From: Laetiporus sulphureus 93-53
Lineage: Eukaryota > Basidiomycota > Agaricomycetes > Polyporales > Laetiporaceae
Assembly: GCF_001632365.1 (NCBI RefSeq)
Contig: NW_024468510.1
Coordinates: forward strand, 126,310 to 190,309
DNA: 64,000 nt
Direction: 5' to 3'
Positions 12,923 through 25,804 of this stretch are shown here, piece by piece. The stretch's first letter is position 1; each line of letters starts with the position of its first letter. The translations under genes were made by a program, and so were the position numbers. The notes under the pieces were generated by a model, which saw only the letters and a program-made list of their open reading frames with translations, was not told the DNA's origin and searched no databases.

Positions 12923-15535
12923 ATGCCCTCTGTCCGGGTCAAGCGCGGTTATGCCACCCTCCAGGACTCCGCCATAAATCCAGTTCCTGCTAGACGACCG
13001 CGAAGCCGCCCTTTTGCTTCTGAGCCTGCACCTGATACCGTTTATGCATCGTCGCATGAATCCGATGGCTTGAAGAGTCTCAACGAATACCCTCCCGTAC
13101 GCGCCTCCTCTACAGACGATGGGCCTCAAGACGATCCTGGGCGTGTATATCCATCTCTGCGTCGCCCGTCTCTTGGCAAGGTATCGCAGCACATTATGAG
13201 CATGACGCGTACTTCGCGCGCTGGACCCAGCTCTTCTCGAATGATGAGTGAGGACGATCGCGAACCTTTCCTTGCATCCGGAGCAACAGAAGGAAGGCCG
13301 CGGCGCAGGCATACTCTCTCGGACATGGGATACGGTCGTGTAGAAGACGACATGATCTCACTCAATGGTCTGCAGACGGAGGTGTTGATCCCGAGAGATG
13401 ATGAGGGACGTGGGCGCGTCGGAAGTGCGCTGAGCTTGCCGCGGTCAGATACCTCGTGCTACGACGAGGTGTGGGATGGGGAACATCATTCAGATGATAT
13501 TGTAGAGCATTTGGATGTGATTGGTGCGACTCTAAGCAATATGATCTGACTTTCTATCTCACCGTCTCATCTGTAGACCCTCAAATCGCCACGGTCGCCA
13601 CCCTCACTAATGCCGCGAATTCAATAGTGATGTACGTGTATTCTCGTTGTAGAACGCATTGTCGTGAAAAGTTACGGTGTACATAGAGGAATACAACAAA
13701 AATCATACTTGATACGCGGCTCTGTACTATCCGTACACTTGGTGGTCTAGCTTGGCTCCTTGACTTCTAACTTGTCCGCTGTTGTTTCATTCAATTGACC
13801 AAAATTTTGACATGTACTCACAGACCTCCATTGGACTTCTACTCCCACAAGCCAGTCGTTGTGCTTCCGCGCAGGCGGCAACGACGGAGAGGTGATGCAG
13901 AGAAGGCCGAGCCAGCGGGGGACCAGGATAGTCTCGATATGCATGTGGAAGATGTCCTGAGGAAACGCGACCGATTTCGGAGGGTGATGCGGGGCGTATG
14001 GTCATTCATGAAGACTCGTATGTCTTGCAACCGTATACGGTGTACGGTCGGCTAACTCTGACTTTTAGCATTGGGTGTGAGTCAAGCTGGTGAAATGAGA
14101 ATCAATTTGTCCTGATTCCTTGGTGCAGGCCTTCACAACTATCTATGGAGTCCTTGTTGGTGAGCCCGGCAGTTTGTTCGTCATCAGATCGGCAGTAGTC
14201 TCAGGTTGTTACAGTATTCTGGGGATCAGCACTTGTACTTTTTCTCGCTCGTTTTATCAATGTACACAACGACAACACGCAAAACTTCTGGATTGAACTA
14301 TGTCAACAGATCCTAACGGGTATGTTTATCCTTCACCGCTAGATTGGTAGCATCTACGACAATTTTACATTCATTCCACCAGGGTTTTTCTCCCTCCCAA
14401 GTATCGGTCTGATGCCCTTCCGCATAGTCGACACGTATCGTACGCCGTTGAGTTCTGGCTTCTAACGTCGGATAAGTCTGATTATTGTTTCGCAGGTATA
14501 TGCAAGATCTGCTATTATCAACGCAAGACAGCAAAACTACGGCAGAAGGCGGGCCTGCCGGCGCTTTATGACAAGAATGATCTACCAGATCCTAAGTACG
14601 ATGCCAATTATGTACCGGTGCTGAGCGATGAAGAACAGGTGGATCTGCATTACCGTCAGTCCTTTTTGGCACCCGCAGATGAGAATTCCACCAATGACTG
14701 TTCCTCACAGAGCAACTTAAGTTTATGCAGGCACAGACTTGGTATCGTCCGCATGGAACACAAACTCATCGCGTAGGCACCGCCGTCCCCATTTTTGCAT
14801 TCTGAGCTGACGTTACGTCGTTGCTTTAGGCATTCCCCATTGAGTACGTCCACAGTGACTTGCCACCCTGTGCACATGTTGACGCGCCATCTATAGTGTT
14901 GCGCTATGGATATGCATCATGAATGATCTCAACTCTGTGTTCCAATGCTTACTCAGCGGCTGCATGTGGTCTATGGACAGGTACGCATCTATTCGCAATC
15001 ACCAACAGACTGTTCATCTCACAGCTTTCAAGGTTTATTCGGCCAGCATGGACAACTGCTACAACGCTTCCCTTGTCATTCGTACGTATTGTTATATATA
15101 CTGTCCCCGATAACCCGCCTTCTGAATGTGTGCGCGCAGCTCGCTGGGATCGTCGCTGGCTTCCTGATCTATTGGGGAGGTCGTAAAACTAAGCGCGTGA
15201 AGGAGGTAACAGAACGCCTCCGGATGGCGCTGGCGATGGAAGATTCTCCGTCCGATGCCGATCCCGAATGTCCAACCATCGCGACAGCGGGCGAGGGCGC
15301 CTCTATGCCAGACGCGCCGTTGATATGCCAATCCACGCAGACGTTGCCCGACCAGCAGATGGTACAATGCATAGACTACGCGGAGGAGACGATCAAGAAC
15401 GATAATGTTGAAAGGGATCAAATCGTCGGAATGCCATCAACGCGGCTTACACCAATGTTTCCCGACATACGAATTGTGGACGAAATGAGCGTGCCTCCCG
15501 CAGAGCTACTCTCGGAAGACGGTGTAACGAGGTAG
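12923..15535 (+). CDS. DUF2985-like fungal integral membrane protein
   Basis: Function unknown. The first exon (to about 13521) encodes a hydrophilic, serine- and arginine-rich cytosolic region of about 200 residues. Spliced exons continue with IDPQIATVATLTNAANSIV and PPLDFYSHKPVVVLPRR. The core follows: a basic stretch (RKRDRFRRVMRGVWSFMKT), a membrane segment (YGVLVVFWGSALVLFLARF, about 14130-14260), FWIELCQQILTG (about 14290), GLMPFRIVDTYRICKI (about 14405-14510), a cytosolic loop with LPDPKYD, then VFQCLLSGCMWSMDR (about 14940-14980), PAWTT and a last hydrophobic segment (AGIVAGFLIYWGG). The tail is acidic. The WIE..QIL, F(R)..D.YR and FQC..SG.MW.M..(R)PSW-like pattern is what I know from DUF2985 proteins, often near PLAC8-type proteins in ascomycetes. 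About 10 introns, some very small, so exon edges are approximate. Confidence 0.7.
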
Positions 15536-16449
15536 CGATAACGGGCTATATGCGCTGGTGTTTCGGGCTTTTTCTATGTTGTTCAGTCGTCAATCTACAG
15601 GACTTGATTTCATTTCCTTTAAATACCCTTTGCTGACGATCGTCCTGTAGCTTTACACTCAATGTAGTGATGCTACCTCCATTATGTTCTGTTGCATACA
15701 CTTACTGTACCGGTGCTGATACGTGTATCCCCTATCACACTTATAAATTACTTCCATTCGCCTCAAGACTCGCTCGCTGCCACGAGGTCGTAGCTGAGCT
15801 CCTCTTTTAGTAGTAAAACGCCGCCGCTTTCTCAAGCTGCAATCGTTTCGCGTTCAACCATGGCTATACATACGTTAGAAAATGCCACTTAGTTTGCGAA
15901 AAGACTTTGTTATCAGAACATACCTGCACACACTTTCCCTTCTGCGGCCACTGAACCTGAATTACCGCCGCCTGCAACAACTAAGCACCTCGGCGCACTG
16001 ATCACGCTTAGATGCGGGGTGGCGGATCGGCTACGATTCTTGGAAATTTTCGCCTAAACACCTGTTGGCAGCCAATTGCCGCCCGGCCCTTGCGATTGCG
16101 TAAAGCAATCACAGGAGAACGTGCAGTTTGACGATGCGTGCCCATGTCCTCGCGGCAGCCATACGGCTCTGTTGAACGCTATATTCGCAACAGGAGTCGG
16201 CGAGTGCACGAAAAGGCATCCAACGGTGCGACAATCGGCGCGTCAAGGCGAAAATAGCCGCGGCTGTAGGAAGTCGACGCCGAACTATCGTGAAAATGAC
16301 CACCTTTGTGATGCGGCTCCCACTGAGCGAGTCTGCACTGCGCAAGGAAAGTAAGCATATCTTGCATACTCCATCTTGTAAATGCCATCGAGCGCGAACA
16401 TGCACTGAATGAATTTCATCTAGCATCTTTGCCGGTATCGAGTCATGAA
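15536..16449. other. Intergenic region, about 0.9 kb
   Basis: It follows the stop of the DUF2985-like gene and precedes the repeated-cysteine gene. A TATA-like TTATAAATTA sits near 15741, far from any start I support. The open frame on the minus strand at 16109-16636 has no recognisable signature. No RNA gene or repeat seen. Confidence 0.35.
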
Positions 16450-19400
16450 ATGGCTCGCTGCGGAAGTTGCAATATCGCACTTGCACCAGACCACCAGTCC
16501 AAATTGTGCCGTGTATGCCAAAACATACATACCTTAAGGAATCAAAGGATGGTGGGTTTACCATTAGAGTGATACGCGAGATATTCATCCGCTTATCTGC
16601 ATGAATACAGACGTTAGCCAATTGTGCTTCATGCAAGGCAGTGGTACAGGTTCCTGCAGCCCAGGTAGCACCGCCTCAACCGGTTATCTGTGCGACTTGT
16701 CGGCAGCCTCGATCCCAGGCCTCCCCAACTCGAGGAAATGCCCAGCCCACGAACCCGATGATGGCGCGGCCTCCGGCTCCGAATCCTGTCGACCTTGACG
16801 ATACGCAATTTGCAGCGTTTATCGCTAATGCTGCGGCTCAGTTTGTACATCCTGCTCACATCCACCTGCTATATAATGAGCGCATAGGTGCTCCGCTGAA
16901 GCGTCCGAAGAGCCACTATGGGCCGTTGCCGGAGTCACGGATGAAACCCGTTGTGAACGTTCCTCCGCCTGGGACCCCTCACTTAAACTCTCGCGGGGAA
17001 TATTTATGGCCCCATTTATTGCCCTCACGATGTTCATCAGTGTATCCTTTTCCTCCGGTGCGTAAAAATTGCCCATATTTCGAAGCGTGTATCTCATTCT
17101 GTTGCATTTTAGCTTCCGACTCCACAATCAATGCTTCCTTTCATCGCCGATCATGCAGACTCTGTTGCAGTGTCACGTTGGCGACAATCATCATCTCTTC
17201 CAACAGATTGGACCGCTATTGCGACTCCTGTCATCTCACCCAGTATTTTGGTCAAGCCGTCATCGCAGCCCGTCAGTCCTGCGCAAATCCTACCCGCTAA
17301 TTTCAGCGATCAAAGAAAACGAACAATACGACTTTGCGAGATGCATGGATGCAGCACAATTCTGTCTCCTGGCCACCCTTTCGAAATGTGCAGTAAACAC
17401 ATATCATTTGCGCCTTTCGCGATATATACGGCAAATCCGCTAGATGAAGCAGCTACTCAACCAATAGCGGACCATCCGATAAGACGCATGAGTAACTCAT
17501 CTCTGCCGTCAGACTGTCTGCATCCTGCGCATGTACAGTCCCTAAGCTCATCTCTGACGGATACGCTGACTCCCGCTATGAAGGTATGTGCCACGTAAAC
17601 AGTTCTAGCGGACAGAATTTGACTTTATATAGCCGAGATTGCGAGTGTACACACAATCGAACGGATCGATCCGGATCGATCCTCCCGTCTCCGCTACTGA
17701 GGTGGGCTCGGCAAATGAGGTACATATTACGCGGTATCGTGTAGTGGAGGTGCTCAATTTTTTAGAACGACCCGCAGAGTCCATCAATGCTTGACAGTTA
17801 TCTCCCAACCTCCCGTCAAGCATACTCTCTAGCTCCTGCAGGGGTGCGTCACTTCGTATGGCTCTTTCTTAATTTGTAGGTATCGCTCATATTGGACAAC
17901 TCTCTTCTCGGTTACTCCCAGTCACGCACAGTTGGTATCGGTTCTCAGCCTCGCTCATTACCATCAGTTGTTGCTTCCACCGACCGCAGTATGCAGCTAA
18001 CAACAGAACCTCTACATCCGAAGAAACAAGAGAGTACAGAAATGGAAACGGAACAGATGCTACGACACATTGAACTGTTGCTGCAGGGACACCGTGAAGC
18101 ACGAAGAATGTCTCAAAGTTCGCGCGGACTCTCACACGGCTCGATCGCAGAGGAAGCGGTACGCAGAGTTCCAGAACTGGCAACTGTAATTGCGGACGTG
18201 CCTATGAAGGATGCACTGCATCCTTTGAAGCAAGAAGGAAGTGTTGTCGCTGTATCTGAGTCCAAGACGCAGGACGTCCCTTTCGCTCTTAGGAATGATG
18301 CAGATACATCTTTACCCGCAGATAGAGACGTCATGATGGATACCAGTGCAGAGCAAACTTCAGATGAGGCGGCAGACACTACGATGTCTCACAACCAACA
18401 CGATAGCGATCGCGATGCAGGTGAAATCAATCTCACCAAGAGCCAAGAAACGTCAAGCGCATCTAATACCGTGTCTTCTCTCCATTCCCCACATTCTTCG
18501 CTGTCCTCAAAGCGGACCTCTCCACAAACTTCACCAATCACACAATTTGGCGACTTGCCGAACTCTTCCGCGACACAAGATGTGGATGGCGATTTGTCCG
18601 ACCTGACTCCTCTTGAGGGGTCAACAGATGAAGGAGAATCAGAGATTGAAATGAAGGACAGTAGTAGTGATGACGAGGAAGACATACCCTTGGCGAAACA
18701 ATTGGTGGGCCGCAAACGTATATTTGGTTTGAATGGTCTCTTAATGGATGTTCACTTTGTAAAAAGTTACTCGTCAAGCGTCGACGCCAGTCTTCCACCA
18801 TTGACAAGCCTGTGACAAAATGTAGCGTCCGTCACTGCCATAATTTGCTGTTGCCGGGTACAAAACGGAAGCCGTGCGAGTCGTGCCGACAAAAGAATTG
18901 TGTGCTCCAAAACAGACGGAGGGCCATGGTGCAGGTTGAACAGGCCGAATGTGATGCTCCTCAGAAGCAGGAGGTATGGGTTGCATTGACTGTTAACGAC
19001 ACATGACGGTACTCACTGCAGTTGTAATCAACAGAAATTGCCTAGAATAAGTGAGAATCTTAACGGCCTCAACGACTGGTCTTTACTTATTTATTTTTTC
19101 GTACAGTTTTGATTCCTCCAGGGCGCCGAATATGCATTAGTCGATGGTGCCACAATGTCATTGGTCCTAACGAGCGACGAGATATGTGCAAGGCATGCCG
19201 CAAACATCTACGTCGGCAAGATGATCGTATGATGACCGCTCGTGATGTCTTGGAGCTCGTTATGGCAGATAAAAGAAGTTCCTCGAGATCTGCTAAGAAA
19301 CGCAGGCGCGATGATTCTCCCCTTGATGACCTGAAGGTACATATCTACTCATTCCCCTCAAATATGAACGTTTGCTTACGTAGCGTAGTATCCGGAGGAC

Positions 19401-20078
19401 CATAACAGTCGAGTGACGATTAAGGTCCACCGGAAAGCGCCAGAACCCACTGCCATTATTGACACTACGCCGGTGCGTTGTCTATGTTTCGATGAGAATA
19501 AGTATTCTTGCTTAAGCTCATCTATTTGCAGGCTGCATTCCAACATATTTCTCGTCTTCTCGAATGCCTGCATGAGCGGTTCTTCGGCTTCCTATCTGCT
19601 CAAGCACAATATCTTCGATTCAAGTTCAGCCAGGGATTGAAGAATGACGGTTTCGGTCCCGTGCTCTTCAATTTTGACGGCGAATACTCCATCGTCGCAG
19701 ATCCTGCTGGAGGACCTGTTGATTCCACCGTCAAGAACGTGATGAGTCAGATCGAGACAACGATCGGGGTCAAGTTCAGGTCCGTTGATCTTTACAATAT
19801 TCTGTGCTCACGGTGATGCATCTATTATTAGGGAAGCTAGTGTCTATACGTGCCCAGATCACTCAATCGTCACCAGATTCGGTTGTTTGCACGAGATACA
19901 GGTCGAAGTCCCCCATATTCTGACGAGCCCCACAATGGAGCCCTCCGTACCAAACGCTACAGGTGGGCTTCTGGTCAGGAGAATGGCAGGCGAAATGGAA
20001 GTCCATATTGCCTGGGACAGGCGACATAAATACTTCCCTGGCCAGAAGATCGCTCTCCACTTCAAGTTGCTGGGCTGA
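16450..20078 (+). CDS. Unrecognised basidiomycete protein with repeated cysteine (zinc-ribbon-like) units
   Basis: I do not recognise this gene. Joined exons give a roughly 900-1,000 aa protein. Four units share one spacing, C-x(2-4)-C-x12-C-x2-[C/H], each with a proline six residues after the second cysteine: 16459-16518 (CGSC...CRVC), 17335-17400 (CEMHGC...CSKH), 18821-18886 (CSVRHC...CESC) and 19133-19198 (CISRWC...CKAC). A lone CATC pair lies at about 16690. Between units are long Ser/Pro/Gln- and acid-rich linkers, with a basic KKRRR run (about 19300) that could be a nuclear signal. The C-terminal 150 residues (about 19530-20078) look like a compact domain (FFGFLSAQAQYLRFKF...HIAWDRRHKYFPGQKIALHFKLLG). 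A zinc-binding nuclear protein is my inference. About 9 introns. The first ATG puts the first unit at the very N-terminus, so an upstream exon may be missing. It could also be two genes, split in the linker at about 17600-17880. Confidence 0.6.
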
Positions 20079-20639
20079 AGCTTTACGCGCGACTTCGTTG
20101 ACGACCAATGTAGGACCAATTTACTATGCTCATTCGCTCCATAACATCTACTGTTGTAACTCAACCCGTGTTGTCCTCCTCGGCGGTTCACTCCAATTGC
20201 TTTCTTTCATATGCCGTCCACTGCATGTTCTCGTTGTAGCCCATCTCAGCTCATTGCTTTATCATGTCGCGCTCTCACAGCCTTCGGGGAATAGACATTC
20301 CGTCCATCTCATACGCCTAGGAATGTATGTCACACGCACACGAAAATGTAATACCATAGAGCGCATTTCATTCGCGATTGTTGAAATCCGAAGACACCTA
20401 GAACATACGTACTCCTACTGCGCTACACTACCTCGCCTCGACTAACCAAGCAGGTCCTCTCGTCTCTGCAGACCGACCCGCTAGACCAACCGTCGCTGAG
20501 GTTCCGCCGGGCGTCTCCCGGCCGGAATATTGTCGCCACAACTACCCTGGGTCAAGAACACAGCGCCATCTCGTTGAGAGCGCGCTGAATAGTTACAAAA
20601 CCACATCACGGGCGCTGTTGAAGCGCAAGGGTAATGCAA
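20079..20639. other. Convergent intergenic region
   Basis: About 560 bp between the ends of two genes that point at each other. It should hold both 3' UTRs. No open frame with a recognisable signature, no RNA gene and no repeat seen. Confidence 0.4.
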
Positions 20640-23319
20640 TTACGCATAGGTCTGACGTGCCCAGCGTGCAGCGTTGACGAGGTTGACGAGGGAAACCTCA
20701 GTCTCCTTCCAACCACGAGTCTTGAGACCACAGTCCTATAGAGATAGTGTCAGCAGATGTCGGTGACATCAAGAAAGAACGACAACATACAGGATTGATG
20801 AAAAGGAGATCGTCGGGGAGGATCGCAAGCATAGCCGCGATACGGTCCTTGATCTCCTGCTCGCTCGGGACGCGAGGCGAGTGAATGTCGTAGACACCGG
20901 GGCCAATCTGGTTCGAGTAGCCGTATTGTTTGAATGTCTTGAGCAGCTTCATGTCGCTCTTCGACGCCTCGATCGAGATGACATCAGCATCGAGCGCTTG
21001 GATGGACGGGAAAATGTCGTCAAAGTCAGAGTAGCAGAAGTGCGAGTGTGTCTGGAGGCTGTCACTGACACCGGCGGTCGCGAGCTTGAAAGAGGGAAGA
21101 GCCCACTTGAGGTATGGCTCCCAGTCAACCTTGCGGAGAGGAAGCTATAAGGCATAGCATGCATGAGCGACAACGTAGATTGATAACAAGGCATACTGCT
21201 TACACCCTCACGAAGAGCAGGCTCGTCAACCTGAACAGCCTTGATGCCAGCCTTCTCGAGGTCAATGACCTCGTCGCGGAGAGCCAGAGCGAGCTGCATG
21301 CACTGGAGCTCACGAGAGACATCCGCACGCGGGAAGGACCAGTTGAGAATGGTGACGGGTCCGGTCAACATACCCTTCATAGGCTTCGGGGTGAGGCTCT
21401 GCGCGTACTTGCTCCACTTCACAGTCATCGGACCGGGGCGACTGACATCCGAGACGATGATGGGCGGGCGAACATAGCGGGAGCCATAGCTCTGCACCCA
21501 GGCATTCTGGGTGAAGACGAAGCCTTCGAGCTGCTCGCCGAAGTACTGAACCATGTCGTTGCGCTCGGGCTCACCGTGCACGAGCAGGTCGAGGCCAATG
21601 CGCTCCTGGAAGCGGACGACGTGCTCGATCTCCTTCTTGATGAACTCCTCATACTCCTCAGGAGTAATCTCCTTCTTATTGAGCTTCGCACGAGCACTGC
21701 GGATCTCCTTGGTTTGCTATTGGCGAGGTATTAGTACCTAACCATAAACATTGACGTCAAACGCACAGGGAAGGAACCAATGGTGGTTGTGGGGAACTTC
21801 GGAAGGTTAAGAGCCTTGGCCTGAACCTCTTTGCGGACAGAGAAGGGGCTCTTGCGCTCTAGCATGTCGGGGGTGATTGACGCAACACGCTTCCTGACGG
21901 CATCGTCCGAGGTGCGTTCGAAATCACGACGCTTGGCGATCGATTGCTTGTTCGCCTGGAGGGCAGCGGTGACGCTGGCATCGCCAGAGAGGGCAGCGGC
22001 GAGCAAGGAGACCTCGGTGGCCTTCTCAAGCGCGAACGAGAACCAGTCCTTCTGCTCGGCAGTCAACTTGTTCTCAGCAGCGATCGTGACAGGGGTATGG
22101 AGGAGGGACGAGGAAGTCGCGACGATGACACGCTCAGCGCCGAGGGCAGAAATGGCCTTCTGGCCAAGGGCGATACCGGCCTCGAGGTCAGCCTTCCAGA
22201 TGTTACGGCCAGAGACGATACCGAGGGAAAGGACAATGCTCGTGGGCTTCACAGCAGCAATGACTTCGTCGAGCTGCTTCAGGCCACGATCAAGGTCGAT
22301 GTGGAGACCGGCGACCGGCAACTTCGCGACAAATGTGACATTAGAGTCGAGGCGGCCGTAGTAAGTCGTGAGGATAATCTTGGGCGAGATAGGCGCAAGC
22401 TCGGCATATGCAGATGCGAACTGCTTCTCGAGGTATGCAGCAGAATCGAGGACGAGGACGGGCTCATCAACCTGAACCCACTCAGCGCCACCAGCCTTGA
22501 GATCAGCGAGGAGCTGCTTGTAGACCGGAAGCAGCTTGGGGAGTAAGGAGATGGGCTGGAAGCCTGGTTTCGCGTCCTTGGCTGGCTTGCCGAGGACAAG
22601 GAAGGATACAGGGCCGAGCACAACGGGGCGGGTGGTGATACCGAGAGCCTTAGCCTCATTGAACTCCTCAAGAGCCTTGTTGAAGTTAAGCTTGAAATCG
22701 GTCTCATCCGAGAACTCGGGGACGACGAAGTGGTAGTTCGAGTCGAACCTGTCAATGAATGCGCATTAGTGATCATCATCGCGTTCTCGTAGCGAATCCG
22801 CATGGTATGCCCACAAAAGGGCTATACAAGACTGAGATAAGGTTCACTCACCATTTCTTCATCTCAGAAGCAGGAACATCAACGCCGTCCGCCTGACGGC
22901 CACGGCCCATCGCGAAGTAGACATCGAGCGGAGAGAGGTTATGGCCGAGGTAGCGCTTCGGGATTACGTTAAAGGCTGCCGAGTGGTCGAGGACGTGATC
23001 ATAGAGCGAAAAGTCGCCACTGTATGGCGTGACAATCAATAGGACAAAAGGGGTACAGATGTGATCGCAACAAACCTGGGGATCAGGTCGACGTTGCGCT
23101 CCTTGAGGCTCACCCAACTGGCCTTTTTGACATCGGCAGCAGCTTTGGTAAGCTCGTCGGCGGAGAGCTTGCCCGCCCAGTATGCCTCAACAGCCTTCTT
23201 CACCTCACGGTTCGCACCTGAACGGATCGCGTTGCGCAAGCTTGAACAAATGCTGGTAAGGCTAAAAAAATGCACAGCTCACCAATGCGAGGGAAACCGA
23301 GGACGCTGGAGGCTACCAT
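20640..23319 (-). CDS. MET6: Cobalamin-independent methionine synthase (5-methyltetrahydropteroyltriglutamate-homocysteine methyltransferase)
   Basis: Transfers the methyl group of 5-methyl-tetrahydrofolate to homocysteine, the last step of methionine synthesis, in the cytosol. The start at 23319 gives [13 protein letters not shown], the typical N-terminus. The N-terminal barrel shows [11 protein letters not shown] and [11 protein letters not shown] (about 22470). The C-terminal catalytic barrel starts with [10 protein letters not shown] (about 21790) and continues with [12 protein letters not shown] and [11 protein letters not shown] (about 21210). The zinc ligands are visible as HSHFCYSDF (about 21030) and [11 protein letters not shown] (about 20715), the latter after a splice. 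The protein ends ARWARQTYA. The length fits the family (about 760-770 aa). Roughly 6 introns. Divergent from the dehydrogenase gene, 857 bp away. Confidence 0.95.
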
Positions 23320-24176
23320 TCTGATGCAGCGGTTGAGGTGGTGAGGAATGGTGAGAGGGAAAGAGGATTGCAGGGATGGTGCAATCGAACGAGACTCTTA
23401 TATTCGCACGCTGAGAATTTGGTGAAGCCTGCCCTACACTTCCTCCAACAGAATTCCCAGCAAAGGCCGGGGATAGGAAACCGGGGTAACGCTCGCACAG
23501 CACGTTTTCATCACGGATCGCTGCATCGATAGCGGAGGGGCGGGCCACCTCCAACATTCGGCACTACTACAGCGTCGCAAACCGCTTCGCGCTCGCGCGG
23601 TCCCCGATACTGAAACAGGCTACGCTGATCATTGTCAGCTTGAAAGTCTTCGAGACCACTTCTCGTTGGCGAAGGCTGCTCGGTTTTGGCACGCTCACAA
23701 CATGCGTTCTTACATCATACAGCACTTTCGTCTCGGAAGCGGATGGCAGCGCCGATTATGCAACGGGGAAGATATGACCTGGAACGCGAAGTTCACATGC
23801 CAAACGATTCGCCATAGAGTTGACTATGTGGCATGGGGAATTGTGAGGTCGTAGCAGGAAAGGAACGCGCTGAGAATGCGTCTCGAATCTCCACCGCGGG
23901 ACATGTTGTATCACAGCACCGAGACACAGGCTCCGTCCTCATCGTATTGGTTGCTGTACGCGTCTGCTGCACGTCCAGGCTTGCCAGCGCGTTGTGCTCC
24001 CAGCGGAATTATTGACCGAATCATCAGCGAGCATCAGATGCCCGTCATTTGGCCCAGGCGCACATCCCGGTCCGGAGTCGCGCCGCACTTCCCCTCAAAT
24101 AGCCCTCGACATCTAGCACACCAGCAAGCCTTCCTGCTCGATCACCATCCTTCCTCTCTGCTCGCCTACCTAGCCA
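23320..24176. other. Divergent promoter region, MET6 / xylitol dehydrogenase
   Basis: About 857 bp between two start codons that point away from each other. I see no gene. A GC-rich run GGAGGGGCGGGCC lies at about 23533-23545. No CACGTG (Cbf1-type) site is visible for MET6. Confidence 0.4.
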
Positions 24177-25804
24177 ATGTCGGACAACCCGTCCTTTGTC
24201 TTGCGCGGCATCGAGGATGTCGTCTACGAGCAGAGGCCTATCCCCGAGGGTGAGATCTACAGATCACCCGCATCCGAGCATCGATACTGACTGGTACTTC
24301 CCAGCCACGGGCGACGATGTGCTCGTTGAGGTGAAGAAGACAGGTGAGCTTCTGTCCTGCATACTCTGCTCAACAGAAAGGCTGAGCAATTACATGCCTC
24401 GAGGTATCTGTGGTTCTGATGTAAGAAAGGAGATGAAGCTGCTTCGCGTGATAACTACATATCTCATCTGGTCATTAGGTTCATTACCTCGTTGCGGGAC
24501 GCATTGGCCAGTTTGTCGTAGAGAAGCCTATGGTATGTGAATTACATTAAAAAGGGTCATCTATTTGCCTCATGCGTCTCAGGTTCTCGGGCATGAATCG
24601 TCAGGTGTTGTTGTGAAAGGTGCATCTCTCCACACGTGCGCATACTCACAGGATCTCACTGGCGATGCTGTAGTTGGTCCTAAGGCGAACGGCATCAAGG
24701 TCGGTGACCGGGTTGCAATGGAGCCCGGCGCGGTGTGCCGCACTTGCGACGCCTGTAAGAGCGGACGTTACGAGGTTGGTAGTTGTTCACAATGACAGTA
24801 CATAGTTTTCCTTACCATGAGCGAACCAGCTCTGCCCTGATATCGAGTTTGCGGCGACACCTCCCTATGATGGCACATTGGCACGCTATTACCGTATTCC
24901 TTCAGATCTTGTCTACAAGCTCCCCAAACATCTCACGCTCGAGGACGGCGCTATGGTCAGTATATGCGCCCTATTCCTTGCATACGCTCTAATGTTACTC
25001 CCTGATATGTAGATGGAGCCTCTCTCCGTAGCTGTTCACTCCGTTGCCAACATTGCCGGCCTCCGCGCGAACCAGAGCGTGGTCATTTTCGGTGCAGGAC
25101 CTGTTGGTCTTCTCTGCATGGCCGTCGCGAAGGCGCTCGGTGCCCGGCGCGTCATCGCAGTCGACATCGTGCCGGACCGACTGGAGTTTGCAAAGAGCTA
25201 CGCTGCGACCGAGACTTATATCCCTCCGCCACTCGATCCCGGTGAGACGCGCATGAAGTACTCAGAGCGGAACGCAAAGACAATGGCGGAGAAGCTCGGC
25301 ATTGAGGAGCGCGGTCCGAACTCGATTGACCTTGTCGTCGACGCGAGCGGCGCAGAAGTGTCTATTCAGACTGGTATCATGATTGCGAAGGCCGGCGGAA
25401 CTTATGTGCAGGTGAGTCAGTTCATCTCGCGACTGTGCCCTGCGAGCTGAGCAATCATCGCGCGCAGGTCGGCATGGGTTCCCCCGATGTTACAATCCCT
25501 GTCACGCTCCTGTTGACGAAGGAGCTCAACTTCAAGGGCTCCTTCCGGTATGGGCCTGGTGACTATCCCCTCGCGATTGCCCTCGTCAACCAGGGCAAGA
25601 TCGACCTCAAGCCCCTGGTCACACACAGGTATATATTTCGCACCCTGCTCCCGAGTGATCTGAGACTGACGTGACCTGTCCAGGTTCCCCTTCGACGATG
25701 CCATCGAGGCATTTCAGACAACGCGGGCTGGAAAGAGCTCCGATGGCAAAGGCGTCATCAAGGCGATCATCTCGGGTCCGGGTGTTTCTCCCAATGATAT
25801 TTGA
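24177..25804 (+). CDS. XDH: Xylitol/sorbitol dehydrogenase (zinc medium-chain alcohol dehydrogenase)
   Basis: NAD-dependent oxidation of xylitol to xylulose, or of sorbitol to fructose, in pentose and polyol catabolism. Exons join to about 375 aa starting MSDNPSFVLRGIEDVVYE. The catalytic zinc site is visible as GICGSDVHYL and GHESSGVV. The structural zinc cysteines are in CRTCDACKSGRYELC (about 24735-24840, across an intron). The Rossmann motif FGAGPVGLLC (about 25090) is followed by AVDIVPDRLEFAK, whose aspartate favours NAD over NADP. PFDDAIEAFQTTRAGKSS near the end is typical of the polyol dehydrogenases. Xylitol and sorbitol forms cannot be separated by eye; L-arabinitol dehydrogenase is a third option. 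About 8 introns. The gene symbol is the generic fungal name. Confidence 0.88.

Noticed and set aside
16109..16636. 175-codon minus-strand open frame
   Set aside because: Overlaps the first Cys unit of the plus-strand gene, and its sequence shows no domain, signal peptide or clean splice context.
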